Shown: positions 26,166 to 34,695, numbered from the stretch's first letter. The stretch is 64,000 nt of DNA from CAWIKY01 sp963836905 (GCA_963836905.1 CAWIKY010000007.1:1-64000), one strand, 5' to 3'. The notes: generated by a model from the letters alone, not told the origin. Numbers and translations are program-made.

Positions 26166-26753
26166 CTAACCACCGTTCGATGAGTACGCTTGAAAAATTC
26201 GTTCTTCAAAATCGCGCCAAACAACCTTACTTGAACCAAACGGACGTTTTCCAGTAAGGATTCCCTTGGCATGATTATTGAAACCTTCGTGGCTCGTCCA
26301 AAATTCGTTTCGCATGTGTAGAGATTGTCGGACATAGGGCGTCTGATATTTAGAGATCGAAGACGTTCCTACCCTCAACTGAGATGCTAAGTGTCTTGCG
26401 CCTTCAATTTGCTCCCTCTCTCGTTCTATCGGCAATGTTGGATGAATAAACAAAAATGAAGAGTTAATCACTCGACCCTTAAAGGAGGATTTTTTGTCAG
26501 ATATTACGCAGTAGTTATAGTGGCTACACTGCGCGAAACTTTCTGCAAAGGTTTTTATTTTCCAATACGCTGGATTCTTGCACTCTATTGCAAAGGAAAG
26601 CTCGGAAAATTCCGATTTTGGGGTTGCTAGTATGTCGACCCGTAGCCGTTTCATCCAAAGAGCGGAAAAAACTTCAACCTCTTCTTCCACATGGAAATAT
26701 TCGGCATGTTCATCGATCCACATTTTTCGAATTGGGGATTCCGTATCAGGCAT
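26166..26753 (-). CDS. Putative PD-(D/E)XK nuclease-like protein
   Basis: The ATG at 26753 gives 195 residues. A candidate PD-(D/E)XK core is visible: RVDILATP (Asp), 14 residues later FAIECKN (Glu-x-Lys), then AYWKIKTFAESFAQCSHYNY with a conserved-looking Gln/Tyr helix typical of restriction-endonuclease folds. Beyond about residue 100 I recognise nothing. Base composition and codon use (AT-rich, many AAA/TTT codons) differ strongly from the neighbours. It is the only substantial gene between the two etfA 3'-end repeats. A role in DNA cleavage or defence is an inference from the motif and the mobile context. Confidence 0.6.
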   Translation of the reverse strand: MPDTESPIRKMWIDEHAEYFHVEEEVEVFSALWMKRLRVDILATPKSEFSELSFAIECKNPAYWKIKTFAESFAQCSHYNYCVISDKKSSFKGRVINSSFLFIHPTLPIEREREQIEGARHLASQLRVGTSSISKYQTPYVRQSLHMRNEFWTSHEGFNNHAKGILTGKRPFGSSKVVWRDFEERIFQAYSSNGG

Positions 26754-26926
26754 CCAAAACAACCTGCCTTCATATCACTGGGTGCACAAGCCGTAATTAT
26801 ACCAACTTACAGGCCGGACTTTGCGGTTACCCCGTCCACGGTAAGTGCGGTGGATTGGTAAGGGTTGGAGCAAACTCGGTTTTAGACAGTCTTAGCGGCA
26901 CGCGTAGCGACTGAATTTAACCCAAC

Positions 26927-27079
26927 CCCACAAACAAAAGCCCCCGGCGCGAACCGGGGGCTTGATATGTTTCGAGACAGGCGCGAACGCCTAGATCGCG
27001 TCGGTCAGTTCCGGTACCGCCTTGAAGAGGTCGGCCACCAGACCGTAATCAGCGACCTGGAAGATCGGCGCGTCTTCAT
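26927..27079. repeat. Direct repeat, copy 2: native etfA 3' end plus terminator
   Basis: This is the functional etfA terminus. It matches 25993-26145 almost base for base from the CCCCACAAA(C/T)AAAAG start through to the (C/T)(C/T)TCAT inside codon 282 or so. The pair sits about 934 bases apart in direct orientation, as attL/attR of an element integrated at the end of a gene would. Confidence 0.85.
26939..26962 (-). terminator. Intrinsic terminator of etfA
   Basis: On the minus strand AGCCCCCGG pairs with CCGGGGGCT around a six-base loop, followed by TTTTGTTTG. It lies about 30 bases after the etfA stop and should end the etfBA transcript. Confidence 0.88.
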
Positions 27080-27920
27080 CCTTGTTGATGGCGACGATGA
27101 TCTTGGAGTCCTTCATGCCGGCCAGATGCTGGATCGCGCCTGAAATGCCGATGGCGATGTAAAGCTCGGGCGCAACAACCTTGCCGGTCTGCCCGACCTG
27201 ATAATCGTTCGGGGCATAGCCTGCGTCTACCGCGGCGCGCGAGGCGCCGATGGCAGCGCCCAGCTTGTCTGCGAGCGGTTCGATATACTGGTTGAACTGC
27301 TCCTCCGAGGCGAGCGCGCGTCCACCGGACACGATCCGCTTGGCGGAGGTGAGATCGGGCCGGTCGCTGTCCGACAAAGCCTCCGAGACGAAGCTCGACT
27401 TGTAGGCATTGCCCGGCACATCCACCGTCTCGACGCTGGCAGAGCCGGTTTCCTCGACCGCCGGGAACGCCGTGCCGCGAACGGTCACGATTTTCTTCGT
27501 ATCGGAGGATTTGACTGTCATGATCGCGTTGCCCGCATAGATCGGACGCACGAAGGTTTCGGTATCTTCGACACCGGTGATGTCGGAAAGCTGCATGACA
27601 TCGAGCTTGGCCGCGATGCGCGGGCAGACATTCTTGCCCATGGTGGTGGCGGGCGCGAAAAGTGCGTCATAGCCGTCCATCATCGGCACGATCAGCGCGG
27701 TCATCGCCTCGGCGATCTGCTTGGCGAGCGGTTCGCTGTCTGCGTGAAGCACCTTACGGACACCCTCCAGCTTTGCAGCCTGTTCGGCAACCGCGCCCGC
27801 ATTGTGGCCTGCGACCAGAACGTCGATGTCGCCACCGAATGCCTTGGCGGCGCTCACCGTCTTGTGCGTGGCGTCATTCAGCGACGCATTGTCATGGTCT
27901 GCAATTACGAGAACAGCCAT
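26991..27920 (-). CDS. etfA: Electron transfer flavoprotein, alpha subunit
   Basis: The 309-residue subunit has an N-terminal Rossmann-like domain (MAVLVIADHDNASLNDATHK) and the C-terminal FAD-binding domain. The latter has the signatures VSGGRAL, SRAAVDAGYAPNDYQVGQTG, LYIAIGISGAIQHLAGM and INKDEDAPIFQVADYGLV. ETF accepts electrons from acyl-CoA and related dehydrogenases and passes them to ETF-ubiquinone oxidoreductase. It starts on the last base of the etfB stop, so the two are translated together. Its 3' end is duplicated downstream at 25993-26145. Confidence 0.97.
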   Translation of the reverse strand: MAVLVIADHDNASLNDATHKTVSAAKAFGGDIDVLVAGHNAGAVAEQAAKLEGVRKVLHADSEPLAKQIAEAMTALIVPMMDGYDALFAPATTMGKNVCPRIAAKLDVMQLSDITGVEDTETFVRPIYAGNAIMTVKSSDTKKIVTVRGTAFPAVEETGSASVETVDVPGNAYKSSFVSEALSDSDRPDLTSAKRIVSGGRALASEEQFNQYIEPLADKLGAAIGASRAAVDAGYAPNDYQVGQTGKVVAPELYIAIGISGAIQHLAGMKDSKIIVAINKDEDAPIFQVADYGLVADLFKAVPELTDAI

Positions 27921-28666
27921 CAGATCGCTCCTTCGGTTTTCAGTTTGGACACCAGCGTCGCAACATCCTCGACCTTCTCACCGGCTTCGCGGACGGGCGG
28001 CTCGGTGACTTTCACAACGGTGAGACGCGGCGTCAGGTCGATGCCGAAATCACCCGGTTCCTTGACGTCGATCGGCTTCTTCTTGGCCTTCATGATGTTC
28101 GGCAGCGAAGCATAGCGCGGCTCGTTCAGACGAAGGTCGGTCGTAATAATGGCCGGAACCTCAAGCGCCAGCGTTTCAAGACCGCCATCAACCTCGCGGG
28201 TGACGTGCAGCTTGTCGCCGTCCTTCTCGATCTTCGAGGCAAAGGTGCCCTGCGGCCAGTCCAGCAGCGCAGCCAGCATCTGGCCGGTCTGGTTGTTGTC
28301 ATCATCGATGGCCTGCTTGCCAAGAATGACAAGCTCGGGCTTTTCCTCGTCGACGACAGCTTTCAGGATCTTGGCAACGCCGAGCGGGTCGACGCGGTCA
28401 TCGGTCTTCACCAGAATGCCGCGGTCGGCACCCATGGCCAAAGCCGTGCGGATGGTCTCCTGCGCCTTTTCCGGCCCGATGGAGATCACGATGATTTCCT
28501 CGACCGTTCCGGCTTCTTTCATGCGCACCGCTTCCTCGACAGAGATCTCGTCGAACGGGTTCATGGACATCTTCACATTGGCGAGGTCGACACCCGACTG
28601 GTCGGGCTTCACACGCGCTTTGACTTGATAGTCGATCACCCTCTTGACGGGTACGAGGACCTTCAT
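27920..28666 (-). CDS. etfB: Electron transfer flavoprotein, beta subunit
   Basis: The 248-residue protein starts MKVLVPVKRVIDYQVK and shows the ETF-beta pattern: SMNPFDEISVEEAVRMKEAG, VISIGPEKAQETIRTALAMGADRGI, GKQAIDDDNNQTGQMLAALLDWPQGTFAS and RLNEPRYASLPNIMKAKKKP. It binds AMP and docks dehydrogenases. It overlaps etfA by one base and is the first gene of the pair. The 130-base gap upstream to pduO probably holds its promoter. Confidence 0.97.
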   Translation of the reverse strand: MKVLVPVKRVIDYQVKARVKPDQSGVDLANVKMSMNPFDEISVEEAVRMKEAGTVEEIIVISIGPEKAQETIRTALAMGADRGILVKTDDRVDPLGVAKILKAVVDEEKPELVILGKQAIDDDNNQTGQMLAALLDWPQGTFASKIEKDGDKLHVTREVDGGLETLALEVPAIITTDLRLNEPRYASLPNIMKAKKKPIDVKEPGDFGIDLTPRLTVVKVTEPPVREAGEKVEDVATLVSKLKTEGAI

Positions 28667-28798
28667 GGGCAGGCTCCAGTTTCTAATTTCGTTTCGGACG
28701 TCTCTTACCTAGTGACTGACAAGGCCAGCGCCAGTGACAGAACGCCCGTTGGTATCTTTCCAGTCACGCTTAATCAAGCGCAGCGCGAAGCGGGGCGG

Positions 28799-29386
28799 TC
28801 AGCGGTTCTTGCCCGGCACCCACTTCACGTCATTCTTTCCGTTGTCGTTTGCGCGCCGGCCAGCCACGAACAGCCAGTCTGACAGACGGTTTATGTAGGC
28901 GAGCGCTTCGACGCTGACGGTTTCGTCTTCCATTACGGCAAGTTCGGCAACGCACCGCTCGGCCCGGCGGCACACCGTCCGCGCCATGTGAAACTGCACA
29001 GCCGCCGCGCAGCCGCCTGGGAGGATGAAACTGTCGAGCGGGGCAATCGCGGCGTTCATCTCGTCAATTTCCGTTTCCAGGCGTTCAACCTGCGCGGAAA
29101 CGATCCGCAGCGGTTCCCATTCGAGTGTCTTGCCGCGATCAGGGGAGGCGAGGTCGGCGCCGAGATCAAACAGGTCATTCTGGATGCGAAAGACGGCGTC
29201 GCGGAGCATGTCGTCACCGGCATCGGCTGCGAGGGCCTGCGATACCAGACCGAGCACGGCATTGAGCTCATCCACCGTGCCATAGGCGGCGACACGCGGA
29301 TGGTACTTGGCAACGGGTTCGCCCGATGAGAGGCGCGTGGTGCCTGCGTCTCCGGTACGGGTGTAAATCTTGTCGAGCTTGACCAT
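28799..29386 (-). CDS. pduO: ATP:cob(I)alamin adenosyltransferase, PduO type
   Basis: With ATG at 29386 the 195-residue protein starts MVKLDKIYTRTGDAGTTRL, the PduO-type P-loop-like ATP segment. It continues with VAAYGTVDELNAVLGL, FDLGADLASP, FILPGGCAAAVQFHMARTVCRRAER and YINRLSDWLFVAGR, all diagnostic. It makes adenosylcobalamin from cob(I)alamin for B12-dependent mutases or reductases. It lies 7 bases downstream of the HIG1-like gene, an order often seen in alphaproteobacteria. Earlier in-frame starts up to 29449 would overlap that gene. Confidence 0.95.
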   Translation of the reverse strand: MVKLDKIYTRTGDAGTTRLSSGEPVAKYHPRVAAYGTVDELNAVLGLVSQALAADAGDDMLRDAVFRIQNDLFDLGADLASPDRGKTLEWEPLRIVSAQVERLETEIDEMNAAIAPLDSFILPGGCAAAVQFHMARTVCRRAERCVAELAVMEDETVSVEALAYINRLSDWLFVAGRRANDNGKNDVKWVPGKNR

Positions 29387-29393
29387 CGGGCCG

Positions 29394-29606
29394 TCAGCCC
29401 CCGCGACCGAAGACGCCGGAGACGATGCCGAGCGCGACCAGGAGCACAATCGCCACGAACTGGACGAGAATGCGCAGGCGCATCAACTGGTTGGACCGGC
29501 TGGACGCCTGCGGGTCTGTGCGCACCAGATTGGCAATACCCATTGCGAGCACGACGACCAGACCGGCCGCCGCCGCATAAATTCCGTAGGTGAGCGCAGT
29601 TTCCAT
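29394..29606 (-). CDS. Twin-transmembrane HIG1-type small protein
   Basis: The 70-residue protein has two hydrophobic helices (LTYGIYAAAAGLVVVLAMGIA and LVQFVAIVLLVALGIVSGVF) joined by a polar loop with the family pattern NQLMRLRILVQ. This matches the alphaproteobacterial HIG1/hypoxia-induced small inner-membrane proteins, which in some species associate with respiratory complexes. It is the first gene of a pair with pduO. Its own function is unproven. Confidence 0.85.
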   Translation of the reverse strand: METALTYGIYAAAAGLVVVLAMGIANLVRTDPQASSRSNQLMRLRILVQFVAIVLLVALGIVSGVFGRGG

Positions 29607-29676
29607 CGCCTCACTCCTTTATCCGCTTTCTAACCGATAGGGATATGGCGTCGGCTGCGGGACAAACCAGTGGCAA

Positions 29677-29708
29677 AACGTCCGCACACCATATGGTGTA
29701 CGGACGTT
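29677..29708. promoter_or_regulatory. 32-base near-perfect palindrome
   Basis: AACGTCCG-CACACCAT is followed directly by its reverse complement with a single mismatch, giving 15 of 16 pairs and no loop. It lies about 70 bases upstream of the HIG1-like start and 37 bases after yqaE. There is no T-tract, and the centre is a true dyad, so a protein-binding operator is more likely than a terminator. Confidence 0.6.
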
Positions 29709-29744
29709 CGCGATCTCTTTGCTGGCACGCCTTGTGCTGTAGGG

Positions 29745-29903
29745 TCAGCGTCGTGCGATGATCCAGATCGCGTGGATGATGCCCGGTATGTAGCCAAGCA
29801 GGGTCAGTACGATGTTGATCCAGAATTGCAGGCCGAGACCAACCTGAAGAAAGACCCCGAGCGGTGGCAGGAGGATCGAGAGAATGATGCGAAGAATATC
29901 CAT
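29745..29903 (-). CDS. YqaE/Pmp3-family membrane peptide
   Basis: This short gene encodes 52 residues: MDILRIILSILLPPLGVFLQ, then VGLGLQFWINIVLTLLGYIP and GIIHAIWIIARR. The two helices separated by 'GLGLQFWINI' and the second ending 'GYIPGIIHA' are the full Pmp3/YqaE signature. Such peptides help keep membrane potential under salt or cold stress in yeast and plants; the bacterial role is less clear. The ATG at 29903 is the only possible start. Confidence 0.92.
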   Translation of the reverse strand: MDILRIILSILLPPLGVFLQVGLGLQFWINIVLTLLGYIPGIIHAIWIIARR

Positions 29904-30038
29904 GGTTCAGCCCTTGTTGTCTGTGTCTGACACAAGACCAACGCCGCGTTATCCCCTCTGTTCCAAGCTTTTCGGCTTGAGCTTTCGTCCGGACAGGAAA
30001 GGCATTAGGGTTGCGAAGGAGACTTCGGGGAATCGGAC

Positions 30039-30605
30039 ATGAAAACTGGCTTTGGGCTTATCGCGGCGTTTGCGCTCGTACTGGCAGCATGTGGCGGACA
30101 GGATGATCCTGCGCCCGCCGAGCCTGTTGATCCGCCCGCTGCAGAGACCGCCGAACCGGCACCGCAACTCTCCCTGCCAACTGCCCCTGCCGAAGAGGCA
30201 CCGTCAGAGGCGGCCTCGCTTGCGCTGCCGACGGGCACCAATTGCTATTCCTATTCCGGCCCCCGAACGACGCAAAGCGTGCAGCTGGATGTACGCCCCG
30301 ATGGCAGCTTCACCGGCATGCGTTTCGGTGTCACCCATGACGACCTCTTCGGAACGTTCGGCGCGTTCGATCATCAGGTCTCGGGTACGGGCGCGCCCAA
30401 TGGTGCGATTGATGTTACTGTGGTGTCTGTCGGTGAAGACAGTCACACCTGGACGGAGGACTGGAGAAATTTCGGGTCGTCCCTGAACGTCGCCGATCTC
30501 TTTTTCGGCGAGCTTCTGCCATTCGGGGCGATGGATTGTTCTGTGGCGCAGGTCCTGGTGGACGCGAAGACGGTCGAGGTCCGGGACCGTTTCCCGGCGC
30601 CCTGA
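30039..30605 (+). CDS. Hypothetical lipoprotein
   Basis: The 188-residue protein has a lipoprotein signal with LVLAAC (Cys18). A 45-residue linker rich in Pro, Ala and Glu follows, then a globular C-terminal domain beginning NCYSYSGPRTTQSVQLDV and containing a Cys late in the chain (DCSVAQVL) that could pair with the first. I recognise no family. It lies upstream of the wecE-like gene with a 28-base gap and may be unrelated to it. Confidence 0.75.
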   Translation: MKTGFGLIAAFALVLAACGGQDDPAPAEPVDPPAAETAEPAPQLSLPTAPAEEAPSEAASLALPTGTNCYSYSGPRTTQSVQLDVRPDGSFTGMRFGVTHDDLFGTFGAFDHQVSGTGAPNGAIDVTVVSVGEDSHTWTEDWRNFGSSLNVADLFFGELLPFGAMDCSVAQVLVDAKTVEVRDRFPAP

Positions 30606-30633
30606 ATCCAGCGCCGAAAGCTTCTTTCCCGTC

Positions 30634-31770
30634 ATGAAACCCATTCCGTTCAACAAGCCATTTCTGTCGGGCGGCGAACTGGAAAACGTCCGCGCGGCTT
30701 ACGAGTCCGGCACGCTTTCCGGTAATGGTCCGTTCTCGCGGGCGTGCGAGGACTGGCTCGAAACGGCTATTGGCTGTCCGGGCGCGCTGATGACCCATTC
30801 CTGCACGGCGGCACTGGAAATGACCGCACTCTTGATGAACCTGCAGCCGGGCGATGAAGTCATCATGCCGTCCTACACGTTTGTCTCCACCGCGAATGCG
30901 TTCGCCCTGCGCGGTGCCGTACCGGTGTTTGTCGACATTCGCTCCGATACGCTCAATATCGACGAAACCCTGATAGAGGCCGCGATAACGCCAAGAACGC
31001 GGGCAATCTGCGTGGTCCATTATGCCGGGATCGCGTGCGAAATGGACGCTGTCATGGCTCTGGCAGAACGATATGCGCTGACCGTCATCGAGGACGCCGC
31101 TCAAGGCATCGCCGCCGCCTACAAGGACAAGGCGCTGGGCTCCTTCGGACGCTTCGGCGCGCTCAGCTTCCACGAGACAAAGAATGCCACATGCGGGGAA
31201 GGCGGGGCGCTGCTCCTGAACGACGAAAGCGATCTGGAACTGGCAGAAATCCTGCGGGAAAAAGGCACGGACCGGTCAAAATTCATGCGGGGCATTGTCG
31301 ACAAGTATTCATGGCAGGCGGTCGGCTCCTCTTTCCTGCTGGGCGAAATGGCGTCGGCCTTTTTAAAAGCCCAGCTAGACGCGGTGACCGGGCTCACAGC
31401 AAAACGCCTTGCGATCTGGCAAAGCTATGACGAGCGGCTGCGACCGCTTCAGGCTGACCTTCACCTGACCTGCCCGACGGTGCCCGACCACTGCCGCCAC
31501 AATGCGCACATGTACTATGTGCTCGCCGCATCCGGTGACGAGCGCAACCGCCTGCTCGATCACCTGCACGCGAACGGAGTAGGCGCTGTGTTTCACTACG
31601 TGCCGCTGCACTCCTCCAATGCCGGACGCCGTGTCGGACGCGCACACGGCGACATGCGCCGCACGGATGATCTCGCTGCGCGGATCATCAGGCTTCCGGT
31701 GTGGGTCGGTCTGGACGAGGCGCAGATCGGGTATGTCTGCGAAAGTTTGATAGCGGGTGCCCGGTCATGA
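30634..31770 (+). CDS. wecE: Sugar-nucleotide 4-aminotransferase, WecE/RffA-like (DegT/DnrJ/EryC1 family)
   Basis: The 378-residue PLP enzyme begins MKPIPFNKPFLSGGELENV, as WecE does. It contains TAALEMTALLMNLQPGDEV, SYTFVSTANAFALRGAVPVF, VIEDAAQGI, and the PLP lysine in SFHETKNATCGEGGALL. WecE makes dTDP-4-amino-4,6-dideoxy-galactose (Fuc4N) from the 4-keto sugar. It is the first gene of a tightly packed cluster and overlaps the GT2 gene by four bases (ATGA). The sugar product in this organism is inferred from the family only; no matching dTDP-sugar dehydratase is in the window. Confidence 0.88.
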   Translation: MKPIPFNKPFLSGGELENVRAAYESGTLSGNGPFSRACEDWLETAIGCPGALMTHSCTAALEMTALLMNLQPGDEVIMPSYTFVSTANAFALRGAVPVFVDIRSDTLNIDETLIEAAITPRTRAICVVHYAGIACEMDAVMALAERYALTVIEDAAQGIAAAYKDKALGSFGRFGALSFHETKNATCGEGGALLLNDESDLELAEILREKGTDRSKFMRGIVDKYSWQAVGSSFLLGEMASAFLKAQLDAVTGLTAKRLAIWQSYDERLRPLQADLHLTCPTVPDHCRHNAHMYYVLAASGDERNRLLDHLHANGVGAVFHYVPLHSSNAGRRVGRAHGDMRRTDDLAARIIRLPVWVGLDEAQIGYVCESLIAGARS

Positions 31771-32705
31771 TCGTTACCGGAGCCCGCATCGCCGTCGTGA
31801 TCCCGACCTGGCACTCGGAAAAGCATGTCGGACGGCTGCTCAAGGCGCTCGATGAGGCGGCCAAGGCCTCTCGCCATGACTGGCAGATTATCATCGTGGA
31901 TGACGGAAGCGCTGATGATACCTGGGAAGCCATGAGGGATGCCAAGCGGGATGTTTCGGTTCCGGTCAAGGCCGTCCGCCTGTCGCGCAATACCGGCCAG
32001 CACAATGCGCTGCTGACCGGGCTTTCATTCGCCGATGCCGACTATCTGGTGACCATGGATGACGACCTTCAGCATGATCCCGCCGATGTGGATGCGCTCG
32101 TCCAGGCGCTGGAGAATGGCTCTGATCTCGCTATCGCCGCCTATGACGAAAAACAGCATTCGGCTGCCAGAAACGCCGGTGGTGGGCTGGTCGACGGCCT
32201 GTTGAGACGCATTTTCAAACTGCCGAAAACCTTCCGGCTGACCTCATTCAGGGCGTTCCGCAAGGTGGTTTCGGATCAGGCCGTCAACAGCCGTTCGGCC
32301 TACCCCTATCTGACGGCGCTGCTTCTCGCGAATGCCTCGCGCCCGGTGAATGTGAACGTCACGCACGGTTCGCAGGCCTTTCGTCCCACAAGCTATTCGC
32401 TCATCAGAAGCCTTCGCCTGAGCGCCAATCTTCTGTTTGGCTATACCTATCTTCCCGTCCTAGCGATGATCATCGCCAGCGGACTTGCGATCACCTCGGC
32501 GGCTGCCGCCTTCGGCTGGGTAGTGTTCGAAGCCGCATCGCCGGGGCGGACTTCGCCTGGCTGGGCGAGTATCATCGCGGTCATGTCGCTCTTTCACGGC
32601 TTCACCCTGTTCAGCCTGGCCATCATCGGTGTCTATGTCTCCCGCATCCATGCGGTGACGGTGCGCCGGTCAAACGTCGATGCGATAGACCGGACCGATG
32701 GGTGA
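31767..32705 (+). CDS. Family 2 glycosyltransferase with two C-terminal membrane helices (ArnC/DPM-like)
   Basis: The 312-residue protein has a GT-A domain (AVVIPTWHSEKHVGRLLKAL, IIIVDDGSADDTWE, RLSRNTGQHNALLTG, then the DxD in TMDDDLQHDP). Two hydrophobic helices end it (LPVLAMIIASGLAITSAAAA and IIAVMSLFHGFTLFSLAIIG). This is the polyprenyl-phosphate glycosyltransferase plan, as in ArnC and dolichol-phosphate mannosyltransferase. It probably loads the amino sugar made by the upstream transaminase onto undecaprenyl phosphate at the inner membrane. It overlaps both neighbours (ATGA start; stop inside the next start). Confidence 0.88.
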   Translation: MIVTGARIAVVIPTWHSEKHVGRLLKALDEAAKASRHDWQIIIVDDGSADDTWEAMRDAKRDVSVPVKAVRLSRNTGQHNALLTGLSFADADYLVTMDDDLQHDPADVDALVQALENGSDLAIAAYDEKQHSAARNAGGGLVDGLLRRIFKLPKTFRLTSFRAFRKVVSDQAVNSRSAYPYLTALLLANASRPVNVNVTHGSQAFRPTSYSLIRSLRLSANLLFGYTYLPVLAMIIASGLAITSAAAAFGWVVFEAASPGRTSPGWASIIAVMSLFHGFTLFSLAIIGVYVSRIHAVTVRRSNVDAIDRTDG

Positions 32706-33924
32706 GGGTCCGCTTCTGATCCTGGGCGGGGGACGCCATCAGCTGGCCACCATCCGGCGTGCGCGTGAAGCGGGTCTGACAACGCTTGTGATTGATGTGG
32801 GTCCAAACCCGGTCGCAAGACCCGAAGCCGACATTTTCATCAAGTGCGATACGACGGACATTCCTGCTGCGCTGGAGCATGCCAGAGACCATCGTGTCCG
32901 CGGTGTGATCGCGCCCGCCACGGACGTGGCGGTTCTGACACAGGCGTTGATCGCGTCGGAACTGGGGCTTACCGGACCGTCGCCTGAAGCGGCACGCATA
33001 TTCACGAACAAGGCCTGTTTCAGAGCCTACTGCCAGACAGAAGCTATCGCCCACCCTTCGTTCGAAACGTTGAAGCCGGACGCGGGCATGCCGGATGCCC
33101 TCCCCTTCTCGCCAGCCATACTCAAGCCGGCGACCGGTTCAGGCGGCCGGGGATGCGCCAAGGTTTTGACGCTTTCGAACCTCGAAGCCGCGTGGCCGGA
33201 CTTTCTGGCGGCGAGCCCCGATGGCGAGGGGGTGTTGGAAGCCTGGATAGACGGACGCAATCTGACGCTGGAAGGCTTCCTCAAAGACGGCGCGTTTGCT
33301 TTTGCAATGGTGACCGAGCGGCTGGTCCCGCCGCCGCCGCATGTCGGCACGATCGGTCACGTCTTTCCGTCGGGACTGGCGCGCGTTGAGGAAGAGACCG
33401 TTCGCCAAGCGGTGCGAGACGTGTGCATCGCCGCCGGGGTCCACGATGGTCCCGTCGACGCCGACGTCATCCTGTCAGATGGCGGAGTGGTCTATATACT
33501 TGAGGTGTCGCCGCGAACGGGCGGAAACAATCTATCCGTGCTGGCGGCAGCAACGCAGGGGATCGACCTGACCGGCGCAGCGATTGGCTATGCGGTCGGC
33601 GATTTACCCACCGTCCAGAAATGCCTTGCGCCGCAGCAGGACGCGATGGCCGGAACGTCTCTGGTCTTTCATTCGCCCACGAGCGCGCGGCTCTTTCATG
33701 ATGCGGATTTCGATCCGGGCGGTTTTGGGGGAATGCACGGCTTTGGTGTCGACTATACAAACGGCGCGATTGTCCCGGCGTTCCGGTCCGGCCGTGACCG
33801 CCTCGGCTCGATGACGCTGACGGCAGAACGCCGCGAAGACTTGCCTGAACAGGTGGCGCGCGCCTACGTGGCCATGGGTTGGGCGCTGGAGCCGCTCGTG
33901 TCTGGGAGCAATCACACATGCTGA
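32698..33924 (+). CDS. ATP-grasp ligase of unknown specificity
   Basis: The 408-residue protein has a pre-ATP-grasp Rossmann domain (LLILGGGRHQLATIRRARE, GVIAPATDVAVLTQALIA) and an ATP-grasp core. The core has LKPATGSGGRGCAKVL (the nucleotide-binding loop), VLEAWIDGRNLTLEGF and the metal ligand segment ILEVSPRTGGNN. It is close to carbamoyl-phosphate-synthase-like and amino-acid ligases. Sitting between an amino-sugar transaminase/GT2 pair and methyltransferases, it may attach an acyl or aminoacyl group to the amino sugar. The acceptor and donor cannot be read from the sequence. It overlaps the GT2 gene by eight bases. Confidence 0.83.
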   Translation: MGEGPLLILGGGRHQLATIRRAREAGLTTLVIDVGPNPVARPEADIFIKCDTTDIPAALEHARDHRVRGVIAPATDVAVLTQALIASELGLTGPSPEAARIFTNKACFRAYCQTEAIAHPSFETLKPDAGMPDALPFSPAILKPATGSGGRGCAKVLTLSNLEAAWPDFLAASPDGEGVLEAWIDGRNLTLEGFLKDGAFAFAMVTERLVPPPPHVGTIGHVFPSGLARVEEETVRQAVRDVCIAAGVHDGPVDADVILSDGGVVYILEVSPRTGGNNLSVLAAATQGIDLTGAAIGYAVGDLPTVQKCLAPQQDAMAGTSLVFHSPTSARLFHDADFDPGGFGGMHGFGVDYTNGAIVPAFRSGRDRLGSMTLTAERREDLPEQVARAYVAMGWALEPLVSGSNHTC

Positions 33925-34695
33925 ACCGGTTCCGCAAAGCCCTGATACAACGCGCCAACCGCACCGAGCTTTATTCGGGAAGCGAGTACTGGAACAGCAA
34001 GGCCGCCGATTATGAGGGATCTTCGGTGTCGATGTGGCGAAACCAGACGCTCAACGACCTCTACCACGCCGAACAGACCTCACGTCTGGCGCGCGCACTG
34101 GAAGCTGTCGACGGCAAGTGCCTGCTAGATGTCGGGTGCGGAACGGGCCGGATGTCCCGACATTTTGCCTCTCTGGGTGCGCAGGTTACCGGTATCGACT
34201 TTGCCGCCTCGGCGGTCGAGATCGCACGGCGCGAGTCGCAAGGCCTGGAGATCGACTATCGCTGTCTGTCCGTTTTCGACCTGGACGACGAAGCGCTTTA
34301 CGACGTGGTGGCGAGCTGGGGTTCGCTGACCGTGGCCTGCAAGACCGAAGATGATTTCAGAGACGCTGTGCGCCGCATGATCCGGGCATTAAAACCGGGC
34401 GGACGCCTTTTGATGTTCGAACCGTTTCACGCCAGTTTTCTGCGCCGCGTTCTGAAACTGTCACGCAGCCGCGTACTTGCCATTCTTGCAGGAAGAAGGC
34501 CTTACCGTGACCGCGGCCGAACATTTCCATTTCTGGCCCGCGCGGCTTGGCCTTGCCTATTTTGACTGGCCATCGCCATTGACCCGAGCCGGACACGCCA
34601 TCGGAGCCTTCATCCTGACCAGCATTTTCAGGCGGCGCCGGTTTGGCGACTATCAGTTCATGCTCGCGGTCAAGGATGACAGCGAGACGCAATGA
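33918..34695 (+). pseudogene. SAM-dependent methyltransferase, single frameshift near 34490
   Basis: The N-terminal 190 residues have a class I methyltransferase fold: LLDVGCGTGRMSRHF (motif I), VTGIDFAASAVEIAR, YDVVASWGSLTVAC and ALKPGGRLLMFEPF. Near residue 192 the frame is lost inside LAILAGRR. One base over, it continues QEEGLTVTAAEHFHFWPARLG and IGAFILTSIFRRRRFGDYQ to a stop at 34695, which again overlaps the next start (ATGA). One surplus base restores a protein of about 258 residues. The substrate is unknown; context suggests a glycan or lipid intermediate. Confidence 0.82.
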
